Below are positions 45,894-53,544 of a DNA stretch of 64,000 bases, piece after piece; position 1 is the first letter of the stretch; each line of letters starts with the position of its first letter. The stretch lies in the NCBI GenBank assembly GCA_016721425.1, contig JADKID010000020.1, positions 62,001 to 126,000 of the forward strand, given 5' to 3'. A model generated the notes under the pieces. It did no database searches. It was given only the letters and a program-made list of their open reading frames with translations, and was not told where the DNA came from. A program made the position numbers and the translations under genes. This DNA comes from Bryobacterales bacterium. GTDB taxonomy: Bacteria > Acidobacteriota > Terriglobia > Bryobacterales > Bryobacteraceae.

Positions 45894-46949
45894 ACCCACC
45901 GCCCGCCTGCGGTCTTGCTTGTCGTGCCGGGCATCACCTGCCGGCAAGCAGCCGCGGTGCTGGGGGAACGTCACCAGCCCTGGGACGGCAATCGGCTCGA
46001 CCATCACACTCCTACCCCCCGCCCCCGCCCGCTTCCGCGCTGCCACCGCCCGCACCCAAAAGACATCGCACCGCCGCCCATGGATCGGCAAGACCCAAGG
46101 CAGCCGCGCCCGGTCCTCCAATACCTCGAAATCCCGCGCCAGTAACCCCATCAACTCCGGCTCGGAAATCCAATCCTTCCGCGCCGAATACATCGTCGAA
46201 TAGTCAAACGGAGTAGTCACCACCAGCAGCCCGCCAACCCGCAGGCACCGCATCAGGCTATCCAGCACCCGCCGAGGCAGCGCGGTCGAGTCCAGCACAT
46301 TCAGCGCAAACACGACATCAAACGTCTCAGCCTCAAACGGAGGATCCTCCGCATTCGCCACCAGAAACGCCGCCCCCGGAGCCGCCCCACACTCCTCCGC
46401 CGCCGCCCGCACCCGCTCGAAATGCAGGTCGATCCCCACCGCGCAATCCAGGTGCCGCGCCAGCATCGCCGTATATCCGCCCGTCGCGCAACCCGCATCC
46501 AGCCCCACCGTCTGCCGCCCGGGGACGCGGCCCGCAAAGCGCCCCAGCGCGCCCTCCAGAAATGCGGCAAACTCGCCGCTCAGCCCCGCAGCCTCGGGCG
46601 CAGGAGGCCCAAAGTGCGACGCCCGGTAGCTCGCCAGATGCCGCCGCCGGATCACCTCGGCGTGATCGTCGGCAAGGGGCGCATCCAGCATCGCGCCGAT
46701 CGCCGCCGGCAGGTCCCGCCGCCGCAGGATCATCCACCGCTCGCTGCTCGCGTACTCCACCCAGTCTTCCACCAGAATCGGAATCCCGTCGATAATCGGG
46801 CGCGCCGCGCCGCACCCCGCGTGCCCGCACCGCAGCACCCCGTGCCGGATCTCGCCCCCCGCGCCGGCCACGCCAACCTCCGCCCGCAGCCCGCCCGCCC
46901 GGCAAACCGGGCACACCATCCTGGTCCACTCGAGTAGCGTTGGATCCAT
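45762..46949 (-). CDS. SAM-dependent methyltransferase with N-terminal zinc-ribbon
   Basis: 395 codons. The first 60 residues have a cysteine-rich element (MVCPVCRAGG, LRCGHAGCGAARPIIDGIPI) like Trm112/zinc-ribbon starts of some methyltransferases. The core has motif I VGLDAGCATGGYTAMLARHL, motif II DCAVGIDLHFER, FDVVFALNVLDS and LRVGGLLVVTTPFDYSTMYS. Start at ATG 46949. The last 50 or so residues run antisense over the PEP-CTERM gene and are of low-complexity type, so the natural stop may have been lost or shifted. The substrate is unknown. Confidence 0.78.
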   Translation of the reverse strand: MDPTLLEWTRMVCPVCRAGGLRAEVGVAGAGGEIRHGVLRCGHAGCGAARPIIDGIPILVEDWVEYASSERWMILRRRDLPAAIGAMLDAPLADDHAEVIRRRHLASYRASHFGPPAPEAAGLSGEFAAFLEGALGRFAGRVPGRQTVGLDAGCATGGYTAMLARHLDCAVGIDLHFERVRAAAEECGAAPGAAFLVANAEDPPFEAETFDVVFALNVLDSTALPRRVLDSLMRCLRVGGLLVVTTPFDYSTMYSARKDWISEPELMGLLARDFEVLEDRARLPWVLPIHGRRCDVFWVRAVAARKRAGAGGRSVMVEPIAVPGLVTFPQHRGCLPAGDARHDKQDRRRAVGLLRFGRRGWRPPRPAQQAETRQAQGNGGERSGFGNGRDPGSGE

Positions 46950-46966
46950 AGCCTGCCCCTGGCCCC

Positions 46967-47408
46967 TCAGCCGAAGAACACGTCCCAGCTGCCTTCGATC
47001 AGAGTCCCCGCGCCGCCGCAGTGCTGGTCGGCGTCGCCCTTGCGATGCGCCCCCCGGTTGTTGATCAACACCGATTTCGAGCCGCCGACCGCAACCCAAG
47101 TGTTCGGTCCACAGCACGCGCCGTGCACGCCGCTGTCCTCCTGCCGCAATGCCGGCCGCCCGTTGATGAAAACGTTCGGCGAGCCAAGAATCGCTGGCCC
47201 GGACGCCGGGTGCGGGCACGCCGGGCACCCGTGCGCGTCGCTAGGGACAGCGCGACTGATCCATCACACGCCCCGCCGCCGCGCCCTGCGGATTCACCGG
47301 CACTGAAGGATCCGGCAGCCGCAGGATGCTGGTCCCCGCCGCCGGCAGCTTCGTGATCCGGCCCTGGCTCACCGGTGCCCGCCCTTGGACCACAAATGGC
47401 TTGATCAT
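46967..47408 (-). pseudogene. PAAR-domain protein, one frameshift
   Basis: Would encode about 146 aa. The first frame (ATG 47408) reads IKPFVVQGRAPVSQGRITKL to MDQSRCP and a TAG. Shifting one base near 47249 continues SDAHGCPACPHPASGPAILG, then SPNVFINGRPALRQEDSGVH and VLINNRGAHRKGDADQHCGG to the stop at 46967. The repeated S-x-x-V-x-I-N-G/N-R pattern is typical of PAAR proteins that tip type VI or related contractile spikes. Its start overlaps the stop of the 47405 gene (ATGA). No effector or immunity gene follows. Confidence 0.75.
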
Positions 47409-47731
47409 TGCGCCCCCTCCGGCAAATCGCAGTTCAGTAGAATGTGGCGCCCGTTCATCCGCACATCCTCCGTCGTCTGCAAATCAAAGCTCCGGCACTT
47501 CACCGCCACATCCCCGCTGGAGGCCAGCTCCAGCCGCGCGCACTGCAACTTCACCACCGGCCCCTCCGGAGTAAACACGATCCGCAACTCCATCTCGCCC
47601 CCCGGCCCGCTGACCTCCAGAAACTCATTCTCCGAGTCCGCCTGCACCACAATCGCCCGCCCCGAAGGAAGCACCGCCCGCGAAACCGCCCCCGCCCGCA
47701 CCGCCACCTCGGCTTTCCGCTTCGCTGCCAT
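47405..47731 (-). CDS. Beta-helix-like small protein coupled to PAAR gene
   Basis: 108-aa cytoplasmic-type protein: RKAEVAVRAGAVSRAVLPSG, then EVSGPGGEMELRIVFTPEGP, VKLQCARLELASSGDVAVKC and RSFDLQTTEDVRMNGRHILL. The even spacing of short strands with V/L at alternate positions resembles the C-terminal needle of VgrG or an associated adaptor. It overlaps the PAAR start by 4 nt, so the two are translated together. It has the best -10 in the window, TATAAT at 47738-47743 (plus coordinates), 6 nt before the ATG. Confidence 0.68.
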   Translation of the reverse strand: MAAKRKAEVAVRAGAVSRAVLPSGRAIVVQADSENEFLEVSGPGGEMELRIVFTPEGPVVKLQCARLELASSGDVAVKCRSFDLQTTEDVRMNGRHILLNCDLPEGAQ

Positions 47732-47737
47732 GCGTAC

Positions 47738-47743
47738 ATTATA
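47738..47743 (-). promoter_or_regulatory. Consensus -10 box (TATAAT) 6 nt before start
   Basis: TATAAT on the minus strand, then GTACGC and the ATG at 47731. The spacing predicts a leaderless transcript for the PAAR two-gene module. Confidence 0.6.
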
Positions 47744-47861
47744 AGGAGTTTCAGGTAGAAAAGCCTCAAACATGCATGGCCCCGAGTGCCGGCACGATAG
47801 CAACCCGCCGGGCCTGCTGGATCGCCCGAGATACCGGGCCCCTCGACGAATCACCAAGTTC

Positions 47862-48179
47862 CTAACCCGGTAGCTCGAAAAGGACACCCGCCTCGGACCA
47901 GACTTGCTCCAGACAATTTGGGCCCTGCCCAGGCAATGCAAGGATTACTGGGGCATGGTCACCGCCGCTCTCTAGACTCTCCAACACCACGCGGTCCCTC
48001 CCGAGACGGAGCCGCTTAAAGTAGCGGTTGTTATCAGTGTCGGAGGCGATGACGGGCGTGCCTTCGTGTCTTTTGAGTGCCTCCGCCACCGCCAGCCGCC
48101 CGCTCGGAGCCTGCTGCGCGCCGCCCGTCTGTGCCATCGCCGCCATCAATAATACAGCCCAGAGACCGCTGCTCGTCAC
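47862..48179 (-). CDS. S24/LexA-like C-terminal fragment behind a signal-like N terminus
   Basis: 105 aa from GTG 48179. Residues after 45 (HEGTPVIASDTDNNRYFKRL, then RLGRDRVVLESLESGGDHAP) resemble the C-terminal half of S24 (LexA/CI-type) peptidases, including the lysine in the Y-F-K-R-L box, while the half bearing the catalytic serine is missing. The N terminus (SSGLWAVLLMAAMAQTGGA) is hydrophobic, possibly by chance after truncation. It may be a decayed S24 repressor. It lies 17 nt downstream of the MFS gene on the same strand. Confidence 0.45.
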   Translation of the reverse strand: MTSSGLWAVLLMAAMAQTGGAQQAPSGRLAVAEALKRHEGTPVIASDTDNNRYFKRLRLGRDRVVLESLESGGDHAPVILALPGQGPNCLEQVWSEAGVLFELPG

Positions 48180-48196
48180 GAACCTATTCCACCACG

Positions 48197-49402
48197 TCAG
48201 CCGCCCCTGCCCCCGCCACCCCCATACCTCGGCAACAGCAAAAACAACCCCGCCGACCCCAGCGTCGCCCCCGCCAGCACCGTCAGCAACCACGTATAGG
48301 ACCCCGTCGCATCAAAAACCCGCCCCATCACCATCGGCCCCGTCGCCCCCGCAATCGCATACGCCGTCCACGTGAACCCATACAGCGTCGAAAACGATCG
48401 CAGCCCAAAATACCGCGTCAACAGATAAGGCGTGATGTCCGCCTCGCCCCCCAACCCGAATCCGATCAGCGCCGCCGCCACCATCGCCGGCAGCGCCGCC
48501 CCCGCCGTCGCCAGTAGCAAGATCCCCCCCGCCACCACCACCAGCAAGCAAAACCCGACCCGCGGCCCAAAGAAACGGTCCAGCAGCAGACCCGTCCCAA
48601 TCCGCCCGCAGAAGCTCGCCAGCCCCAGCACGGACGCCGTCCGCGCCGCCGTTGCCGCCGACACCCCGCGGTCCGTCAGCAGCGGCGAAAGATGCGTGAT
48701 CGCCCCATTTACGCTCACTGAGCCCAGAAACAGCGTCGCCACAATAATCCAGAACACGCGCGAACGCACCCCCTCCCCCACGCTCACGCCCTCCAGCCGC
48801 AACGCGCCCCCGCCCGCCCCCTCGTGCGCCTTCTCCCGCACAAAAACGGCCGTCAGCGGGATCCCCGCCACCAGCACCATCGCGCCCAGCACGAAGTACG
48901 CCCCCCGCCACCCATAACCATCGATCAGCGCCTGCGCCAGGGGAGGGAAGAGCATCGCGCCCGTCCCCACCCCGGCCATCACCAGCGCCAGCGCGATCCC
49001 CCGCCGAGTGTCAAACCACGTCGACACCGCCCGCGAGTACCCCATCTGCGTCGTGCCGTTGCCCACCACCCCCATCACCACAAACACCGCGTACAGATGC
49101 GCCAGGTTCGGTGTCAGCAGGCCCAGCGACGCAAACGCAATCCCAAACACCGCCATGCACGGCAAAATCACCGCCCGCGGACCGTGCCGGTCCAGCAGCC
49201 GCCCCAGCACCGGCGAGCACACCGCCACCGTCATCGCCGCAAACCCAAACGCCGCCGAGACCGCCCCGCGCGTCCAGTGAAACTCCTCCGCCACCGGCTT
49301 CAGAAAGATGCTGAACGTAAACACCAGCAGACAGCCGAAGCCCACCATTACGCCGAAATACGCCGCCGCCACCACGCGCCAGCCGGGGTTGCCCCCCATC
49401 AT
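48197..49402 (-). CDS. MFS transporter (monocarboxylate/oxalate-formate antiporter type)
   Basis: 401-aa 12-helix transporter. It opens GWRVVAAAYFGVMVGFGCLL, with the motif A-like loop GRLLDRHGPRAVI between helices 2 and 3 and a second copy GRIGTGLLLDRFFGPRVGF in the C-terminal half. YFGLRSFSTLYGFTWTAYAI is typical of OxlT/MCT-like members, which carry small carboxylates. It begins 9 nt after the stop of the AhpD-like gene, in the operon headed by the TonB receptor, so it may import what the receptor takes up. Start ATG 49402 or 49399. Confidence 0.85.
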   Translation of the reverse strand: MMGGNPGWRVVAAAYFGVMVGFGCLLVFTFSIFLKPVAEEFHWTRGAVSAAFGFAAMTVAVCSPVLGRLLDRHGPRAVILPCMAVFGIAFASLGLLTPNLAHLYAVFVVMGVVGNGTTQMGYSRAVSTWFDTRRGIALALVMAGVGTGAMLFPPLAQALIDGYGWRGAYFVLGAMVLVAGIPLTAVFVREKAHEGAGGGALRLEGVSVGEGVRSRVFWIIVATLFLGSVSVNGAITHLSPLLTDRGVSAATAARTASVLGLASFCGRIGTGLLLDRFFGPRVGFCLLVVVAGGILLLATAGAALPAMVAAALIGFGLGGEADITPYLLTRYFGLRSFSTLYGFTWTAYAIAGATGPMVMGRVFDATGSYTWLLTVLAGATLGSAGLFLLLPRYGGGGGRGG

Positions 49403-49411
49403 GCCCCGCGC

Positions 49412-50029
49412 CTAGTCGCGCGAATAGCCATGCACCGCCGTCCTCTTCCCGCCCATCCGGTGGGCCTCGTCCGAGAGCGCATGCACCCCGCTCGCATCAA
49501 TCCAGCGGTTGTAGAAATTGAACAACGCGCAAACCGTAATCGCAAAATAGATGGCATCGTCGTTCCAGCCTTGTGCATACAGCGGCTGCATGTCCGCCGC
49601 CGAAATCTGCGGCGAGTTGTGGTTGACCTGGTCCACAAAACGCAGCAGCGCCTTGTCCTTCTCCTCCAGCGCCGACGTCTCCAGATCCTCCAGAACGCCC
49701 CGCACCAGATCCTCGCTGCCCAACAGTTCCGCCGCAACTGCGGCGTGCGATTTCGTTCAAAAGAGGCAGTGATTCCGCTTCGACGTATACGCCGCAATCA
49801 GCTCTCGCAGCCCCGGCGAAAATGGGCCCGGCCCACGCAGAACCTCCTGCGTGAACCGGGCCAGATGCGCAGTCGCGCCAGGCAGGTAAGCAAACATGTG
49901 CCAGATCTGCGGATACTCCCCGCCGCTCGCCTGCATCATCCGGATGCTGTCCGTAAACGAGCACGGCTTCGGATTCTGCTCCACCTCCGGCAGAAACATC
50001 GGTTCCATTTTTTGTTTTTCGTCCGCCAT
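49412..50029 (-). CDS. AhpD/CMD-like selenoprotein candidate with in-frame TGA (CxxU)
   Basis: 205-residue frame of the carboxymuconolactone decarboxylase/alkylhydroperoxidase AhpD family, interrupted only by TGA at 49757-49759 (residue 91). Around it the sequence reads ELIAAYTSKRNHCLF, TGA, TKSHAAVAAELLGSEDLV. The family motif is C-x-x-C-x3-H, so the TGA replaces the second catalytic cysteine while Cys88 and His95 remain. The frame is the same before and after, and the downstream part is conserved-looking to the natural end (GGKRTAVHGYSRD). With the hairpin at 49730-49745 this points to selenocysteine insertion. The expected role is thiol/selenol peroxidase or disulfide reductase. Second gene of the TonB receptor operon. 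Confidence 0.82.
49730..49745 (-). promoter_or_regulatory. Candidate bacterial SECIS hairpin
   Basis: On the minus strand the message after the UGA continues for 17 nt and then shows the loop AGUU closed by a perfect 6-bp stem, CGCCGC/GCGGCG. Bacterial SECIS elements lie inside the coding region just after UGA, with a short loop that has G in its first two positions; both hold here. The stem also codes for ordinary residues (HAAVAA), so chance pairing in GC-rich DNA cannot be excluded. Confidence 0.6.
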
Positions 50030-50044
50030 CGAAACTGGATCCCC

Positions 50045-53000
50045 TCAGAAGATGATCTTAACCGCGAGCTGGAACAGCCGCGGCGAGCCGGCCGCCAGCA
50101 CCCGCCCGAAATTCGGCGACGAGATGTCATTCTCCGGCAGCCCGAAATTGGCGTGATTGGCCACATTGAACCCCTCCGCCCGGAATTGGATCCTCGCCCG
50201 TTCCGACACCGCCAGCGTCTTCAACAGCGACACATCCACATTCGCAATCCCTGGCCCCCGCACCGTGCCGCGCCCCGCGCTCCCATGCTGCCCCGCCTGC
50301 GTCGCCGGATCCAGCCGCCGGAACGCCGTCCGGCTCATCCACTGATCCGCCGTATGCGCCCCCGCGTTCGCATCCGCAATCGCATCCGGCCTGCTCGAAT
50401 AGAAACCCGAGATCTCCGGCGCGCTCCCCTGCAACGCCACATTCGCGCTGTCATACACTGTGAACGGCGTGCCCGTGGCGAAGTTCGCAATCGCGTTCAA
50501 CTGCCACCCGCCCAGCACCCGCCGCCCCTGGCCCCTCGGCCCCGGGATCTCCCACGCGCCGCTGAAAACAAACCGCTGCCGCGCGTCAAACAGCGAAGGC
50601 CCATGCTCCGCCTTCAGGTTGAAAGGGTCCTGCGCCAGATCGTTCTCGCCCCCCACCAGCCGCGGAGCCGAGCCCGCCACGTTGAAGCTCGAAACATAAT
50701 CCAGCGTCTTCGAATACGTGTACGACCCCAAAAACGACAGCCCCCCGCTGAATCGCCGCGACACCGCGAGCTGCGCCGCATGATACGTCGAGTTCGTCTG
50801 ATTCGTAATCAGCCCCACCGACGCAAAATCGCACGGCCCCTCCGCCCCCCGGCACCCCGCATAGATTCGCCGCTGATCCGCGTTCCCCGATGTCGCCCCC
50901 GGCCCGTACACCGCCGGATTCGCCTCAATCATCCGCGGCAGCCGCGTCCCCTTGGTCCCGATATACCGCGCGTCCACCAGATAGCTCGCGCCCAACGCCC
51001 GCTGCACCGCAAAGTTCCAGCTCTGCGAATACGGCGGCCGCATCCCGTTCTCCACCGTCAGCACCGTCGTCGGCTGCGGAAACGAGTCCGCTTGAAACGG
51101 ATTCTTTCCACCCCACGGATCCGTGAAGCTGATCGGCGCCGCCAGTTGCCGCGCCTGCGTCCAAGGCAGCGCGGACAGCGGAGCCTGCAGCGGACCGCCC
51201 ACCCCGTTCGTGAACGAGTCGTAGTAAATGCCATACGCCGCCCGGATCGAAGTCTTGCCATCCCCCGTCGCATCCCACGCCAGCCCCACGCGCGGCATCA
51301 CGCCCTTCCAGTACACCGGCGCAATCCCGTCCGGCACGCCCGCATCGCCCGGAAACAGCAGCCCCCTCGGCGCTTTGGCCATCACCGTCGATTGCTGCCC
51401 CGGCGACCACGAGTTCATCCGGTTCCGGATATCCACATACGGCGTGCTCACCTCCCACCGCGCGCCGTAGTTGATCGTCAGCCGCGGGCTCACCCGCCAT
51501 TCGTCCTGGCCGTACGCCGCAAAGTCCACGTTCCGCAGCCCCCGGTTCATATCGCCGCCCGCCTGAAAGAACACCACCGGAAAACCCACCAGAAAGCTCC
51601 CAAACGCGTCACTGATCGGGAACGGTGCGAACACAAAGAACCCGTTCGAGGCGATCCCCTGCGCCATGTTGATCTGATTCCGCCGGAAATCCGCCCCCAC
51701 CTTGAAGCTGTGCTTGCCCCGCACGTGCGAGAGCGAATCGAACACTTCAATCGAATTCTGCGTCGTGTCGCGCGGGCCCGTAATCGGGTTGCCCACGCTC
51801 GCATACCCGCTCACGATGAAAAACGGCGGCCCCTGCGCCGCATCCAGCGTCGTGTCGTAGTTGAATCCAAGCTGCCGCGGCGACGTCCGGTTCACCGGGC
51901 TGTTGCTGAAAAACACATTGCGGAAGAAGCCCGCGCGGAAAGTGTGGATCGTCGACCCGCTGAACAGATGCGTCTCCGAAACCGTCGCCTGCGTCGTCGC
52001 GATCTCTTCCCCCACCGGGAAGCCCGGCACGTCCGCCCCCGCCGTGGACATCGGGTTCAAATTCGATCCCGCCGCCCGCGTGAAGTGCGCCGACAACTGA
52101 TCCCGCTCGCCCAGCGTCTGGTCAAACCGTAGCCCGCCCTGGTCAGATTGGCTCTCCAGCTTCTGCGTCGCCACATACAGGTTCGCGCCCGCGTTGGCGC
52201 GCGGATAATACTCCATGATCTTTAGCGCCGTCGGGCTCATCGCTTGCACCGGAATCTGGTTGTTCGGAAACGGCTGGCCCGTGAAGTAGTTGATCAGCGG
52301 CACCGGCTGCCCCGTCTGCGGATCGCGCAACCCCGAGAAATCACCGCGCCTCTGCGCATCGCTCGGCACCGTCGCCGCCCGCGTGAAGCCCTCCCGGTTC
52401 CGGAAGCCCTCGTAGTACCCAAACAGGAAACTCCGGTTGCGCCGCAACGGCCCGCCCAGCGTCGCCCCAAACTGATTCTGCTTCAGCGGCTCCGTCTTGG
52501 CAGCAAAGAAATTCCGCGCATCCAGCGAGTCGTTGCGCAAAAACTCATACAGCGTTCCGTGCAGCTCGTTGCTCCCGGATCGCGTAACCACCGTCGTCGT
52601 CGCTCCGCTCGTCCCCCCGTACTCCGGCGGCGCGCTCTGCGTCAGAATTCGGAACTCCTGGATCGCATCCACCGGGGTCTTCAGCGCATACCCCCCATCC
52701 ACCCGGTTGACGTTCGAAACCCCGTCCAGTAGATAGCTGTTCGCCTCCGGCCGCTGCCCGTTCACCGAATACGCCTGCCCCGCCCGCAGCGATCCCCCTG
52801 CCTCCGCCAGCCCCGCCGTCATCGGAGCCACCCCTGGCTGCAACAATCCAAGCTGCGTGAAGTTCCGCCCATTCAAAGGCAAATCCAGCAGCTCCCGCCC
52901 CGTCACCACGTTGCCGATCACATTCGACCCCGTATCCACCAGCGTCGCCGCGCTGTTCACGTTCAGCACGTCCTTGCTCCGCGCCACCGCCATCTGCACG

Positions 53001-53293
53001 TCCACCCGCACCGTCTTGCTCACATGCAGCACAATCCCCGTCTGCACGCTCTCCGCCAGATTCGGAGCCGCAATCCGCAACTCATACTCGCCCACCGGCA
53101 CCACCACATGAAACGCCCCGGCCGAAGTCGTGCTCTGCATCCGCGCATATCCGGTCCGCAGATTCCTAACCCTCACGTTCGCGCCCACAATCGCCGCCCC
53201 CGAGACATCCGTCACCTGCCCCTCCAGCGTCGCCCCCGTATCCTGGGCAAACGCGGCAACCCCAAGCGCGGCAACCACCACCGCGTGTCTCAT
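50045..53293 (-). CDS. TonB-dependent receptor with carboxypeptidase-regulatory N terminus (Oar-like)
   Basis: 1082-aa outer-membrane receptor. Signal peptide (RHAVVVAALGVAAFAQD), then an Ig-like CarboxypepD_reg domain (GATLEGQVTDVSGAAIVGAN, FHVVVPVGEYELRIAAPN). The plug domain has LLDLPLNGRNFTQLGLLQPG, GQRPEANSYLLDGVSNVNRV and GGTSGATTTVVTRSGSNELH. A long beta-barrel ends in an aromatic residue (FQLAVKIIF). This architecture is expanded in Acidobacteria and is thought to import oligomers. Start taken at ATG 53293; a start at 53350 is possible. It heads an operon: the AhpD-like gene starts 15 nt after its stop, then the MFS transporter. Confidence 0.92.
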   Translation of the reverse strand: MRHAVVVAALGVAAFAQDTGATLEGQVTDVSGAAIVGANVRVRNLRTGYARMQSTTSAGAFHVVVPVGEYELRIAAPNLAESVQTGIVLHVSKTVRVDVQMAVARSKDVLNVNSAATLVDTGSNVIGNVVTGRELLDLPLNGRNFTQLGLLQPGVAPMTAGLAEAGGSLRAGQAYSVNGQRPEANSYLLDGVSNVNRVDGGYALKTPVDAIQEFRILTQSAPPEYGGTSGATTTVVTRSGSNELHGTLYEFLRNDSLDARNFFAAKTEPLKQNQFGATLGGPLRRNRSFLFGYYEGFRNREGFTRAATVPSDAQRRGDFSGLRDPQTGQPVPLINYFTGQPFPNNQIPVQAMSPTALKIMEYYPRANAGANLYVATQKLESQSDQGGLRFDQTLGERDQLSAHFTRAAGSNLNPMSTAGADVPGFPVGEEIATTQATVSETHLFSGSTIHTFRAGFFRNVFFSNSPVNRTSPRQLGFNYDTTLDAAQGPPFFIVSGYASVGNPITGPRDTTQNSIEVFDSLSHVRGKHSFKVGADFRRNQINMAQGIASNGFFVFAPFPISDAFGSFLVGFPVVFFQAGGDMNRGLRNVDFAAYGQDEWRVSPRLTINYGARWEVSTPYVDIRNRMNSWSPGQQSTVMAKAPRGLLFPGDAGVPDGIAPVYWKGVMPRVGLAWDATGDGKTSIRAAYGIYYDSFTNGVGGPLQAPLSALPWTQARQLAAPISFTDPWGGKNPFQADSFPQPTTVLTVENGMRPPYSQSWNFAVQRALGASYLVDARYIGTKGTRLPRMIEANPAVYGPGATSGNADQRRIYAGCRGAEGPCDFASVGLITNQTNSTYHAAQLAVSRRFSGGLSFLGSYTYSKTLDYVSSFNVAGSAPRLVGGENDLAQDPFNLKAEHGPSLFDARQRFVFSGAWEIPGPRGQGRRVLGGWQLNAIANFATGTPFTVYDSANVALQGSAPEISGFYSSRPDAIADANAGAHTADQWMSRTAFRRLDPATQAGQHGSAGRGTVRGPGIANVDVSLLKTLAVSERARIQFRAEGFNVANHANFGLPENDISSPNFGRVLAAGSPRLFQLAVKIIF

Positions 53294-53350
53294 CAAAACG
53301 CTGAATCTGGGCACTCGCTGAGAGTAGCCGCATCCGTACTCTTTTGACAA

Positions 53351-53544
53351 TAATGCAGATCAATTAGTATCGAACCAGCAGAAATCAGAGTGCAATAGCC
53401 GAAAATCTCATTCCCCCCTGAGTTCGGAGGAGGCTTACCGGCCGCGGGCGCCGGGGGGGGGGCGGTTCACGCAAGCTCCATTGACAGGCGCCCCCTGCAC
53501 CCCGCGTCTGGTGAGCGGGTCCCTCCACTACGATAAGATTCCCA
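53351..53544. other. Divergent intergenic region
   Basis: Between the TonB receptor operon and the membrane-protein gene. It contains a 10-nt G run (53453-53462) inside a GC-rich patch and, near the right end, TACGAT (53529-53534) ten bases before the next start. No other structure is evident. Confidence 0.5.

Noticed and set aside
48824..52132. Very long plus-strand open frame (about 1100 codons) opposite the TonB receptor and MFS genes
   Set aside because: It is Arg/His/Pro-rich antisense of clearly recognisable minus-strand genes; GC-rich third positions keep antisense frames open.
53453..53462. Ten-G run as a further variable tract
   Set aside because: Length is within what GC-rich intergenic DNA can show by chance; nothing depends on it.
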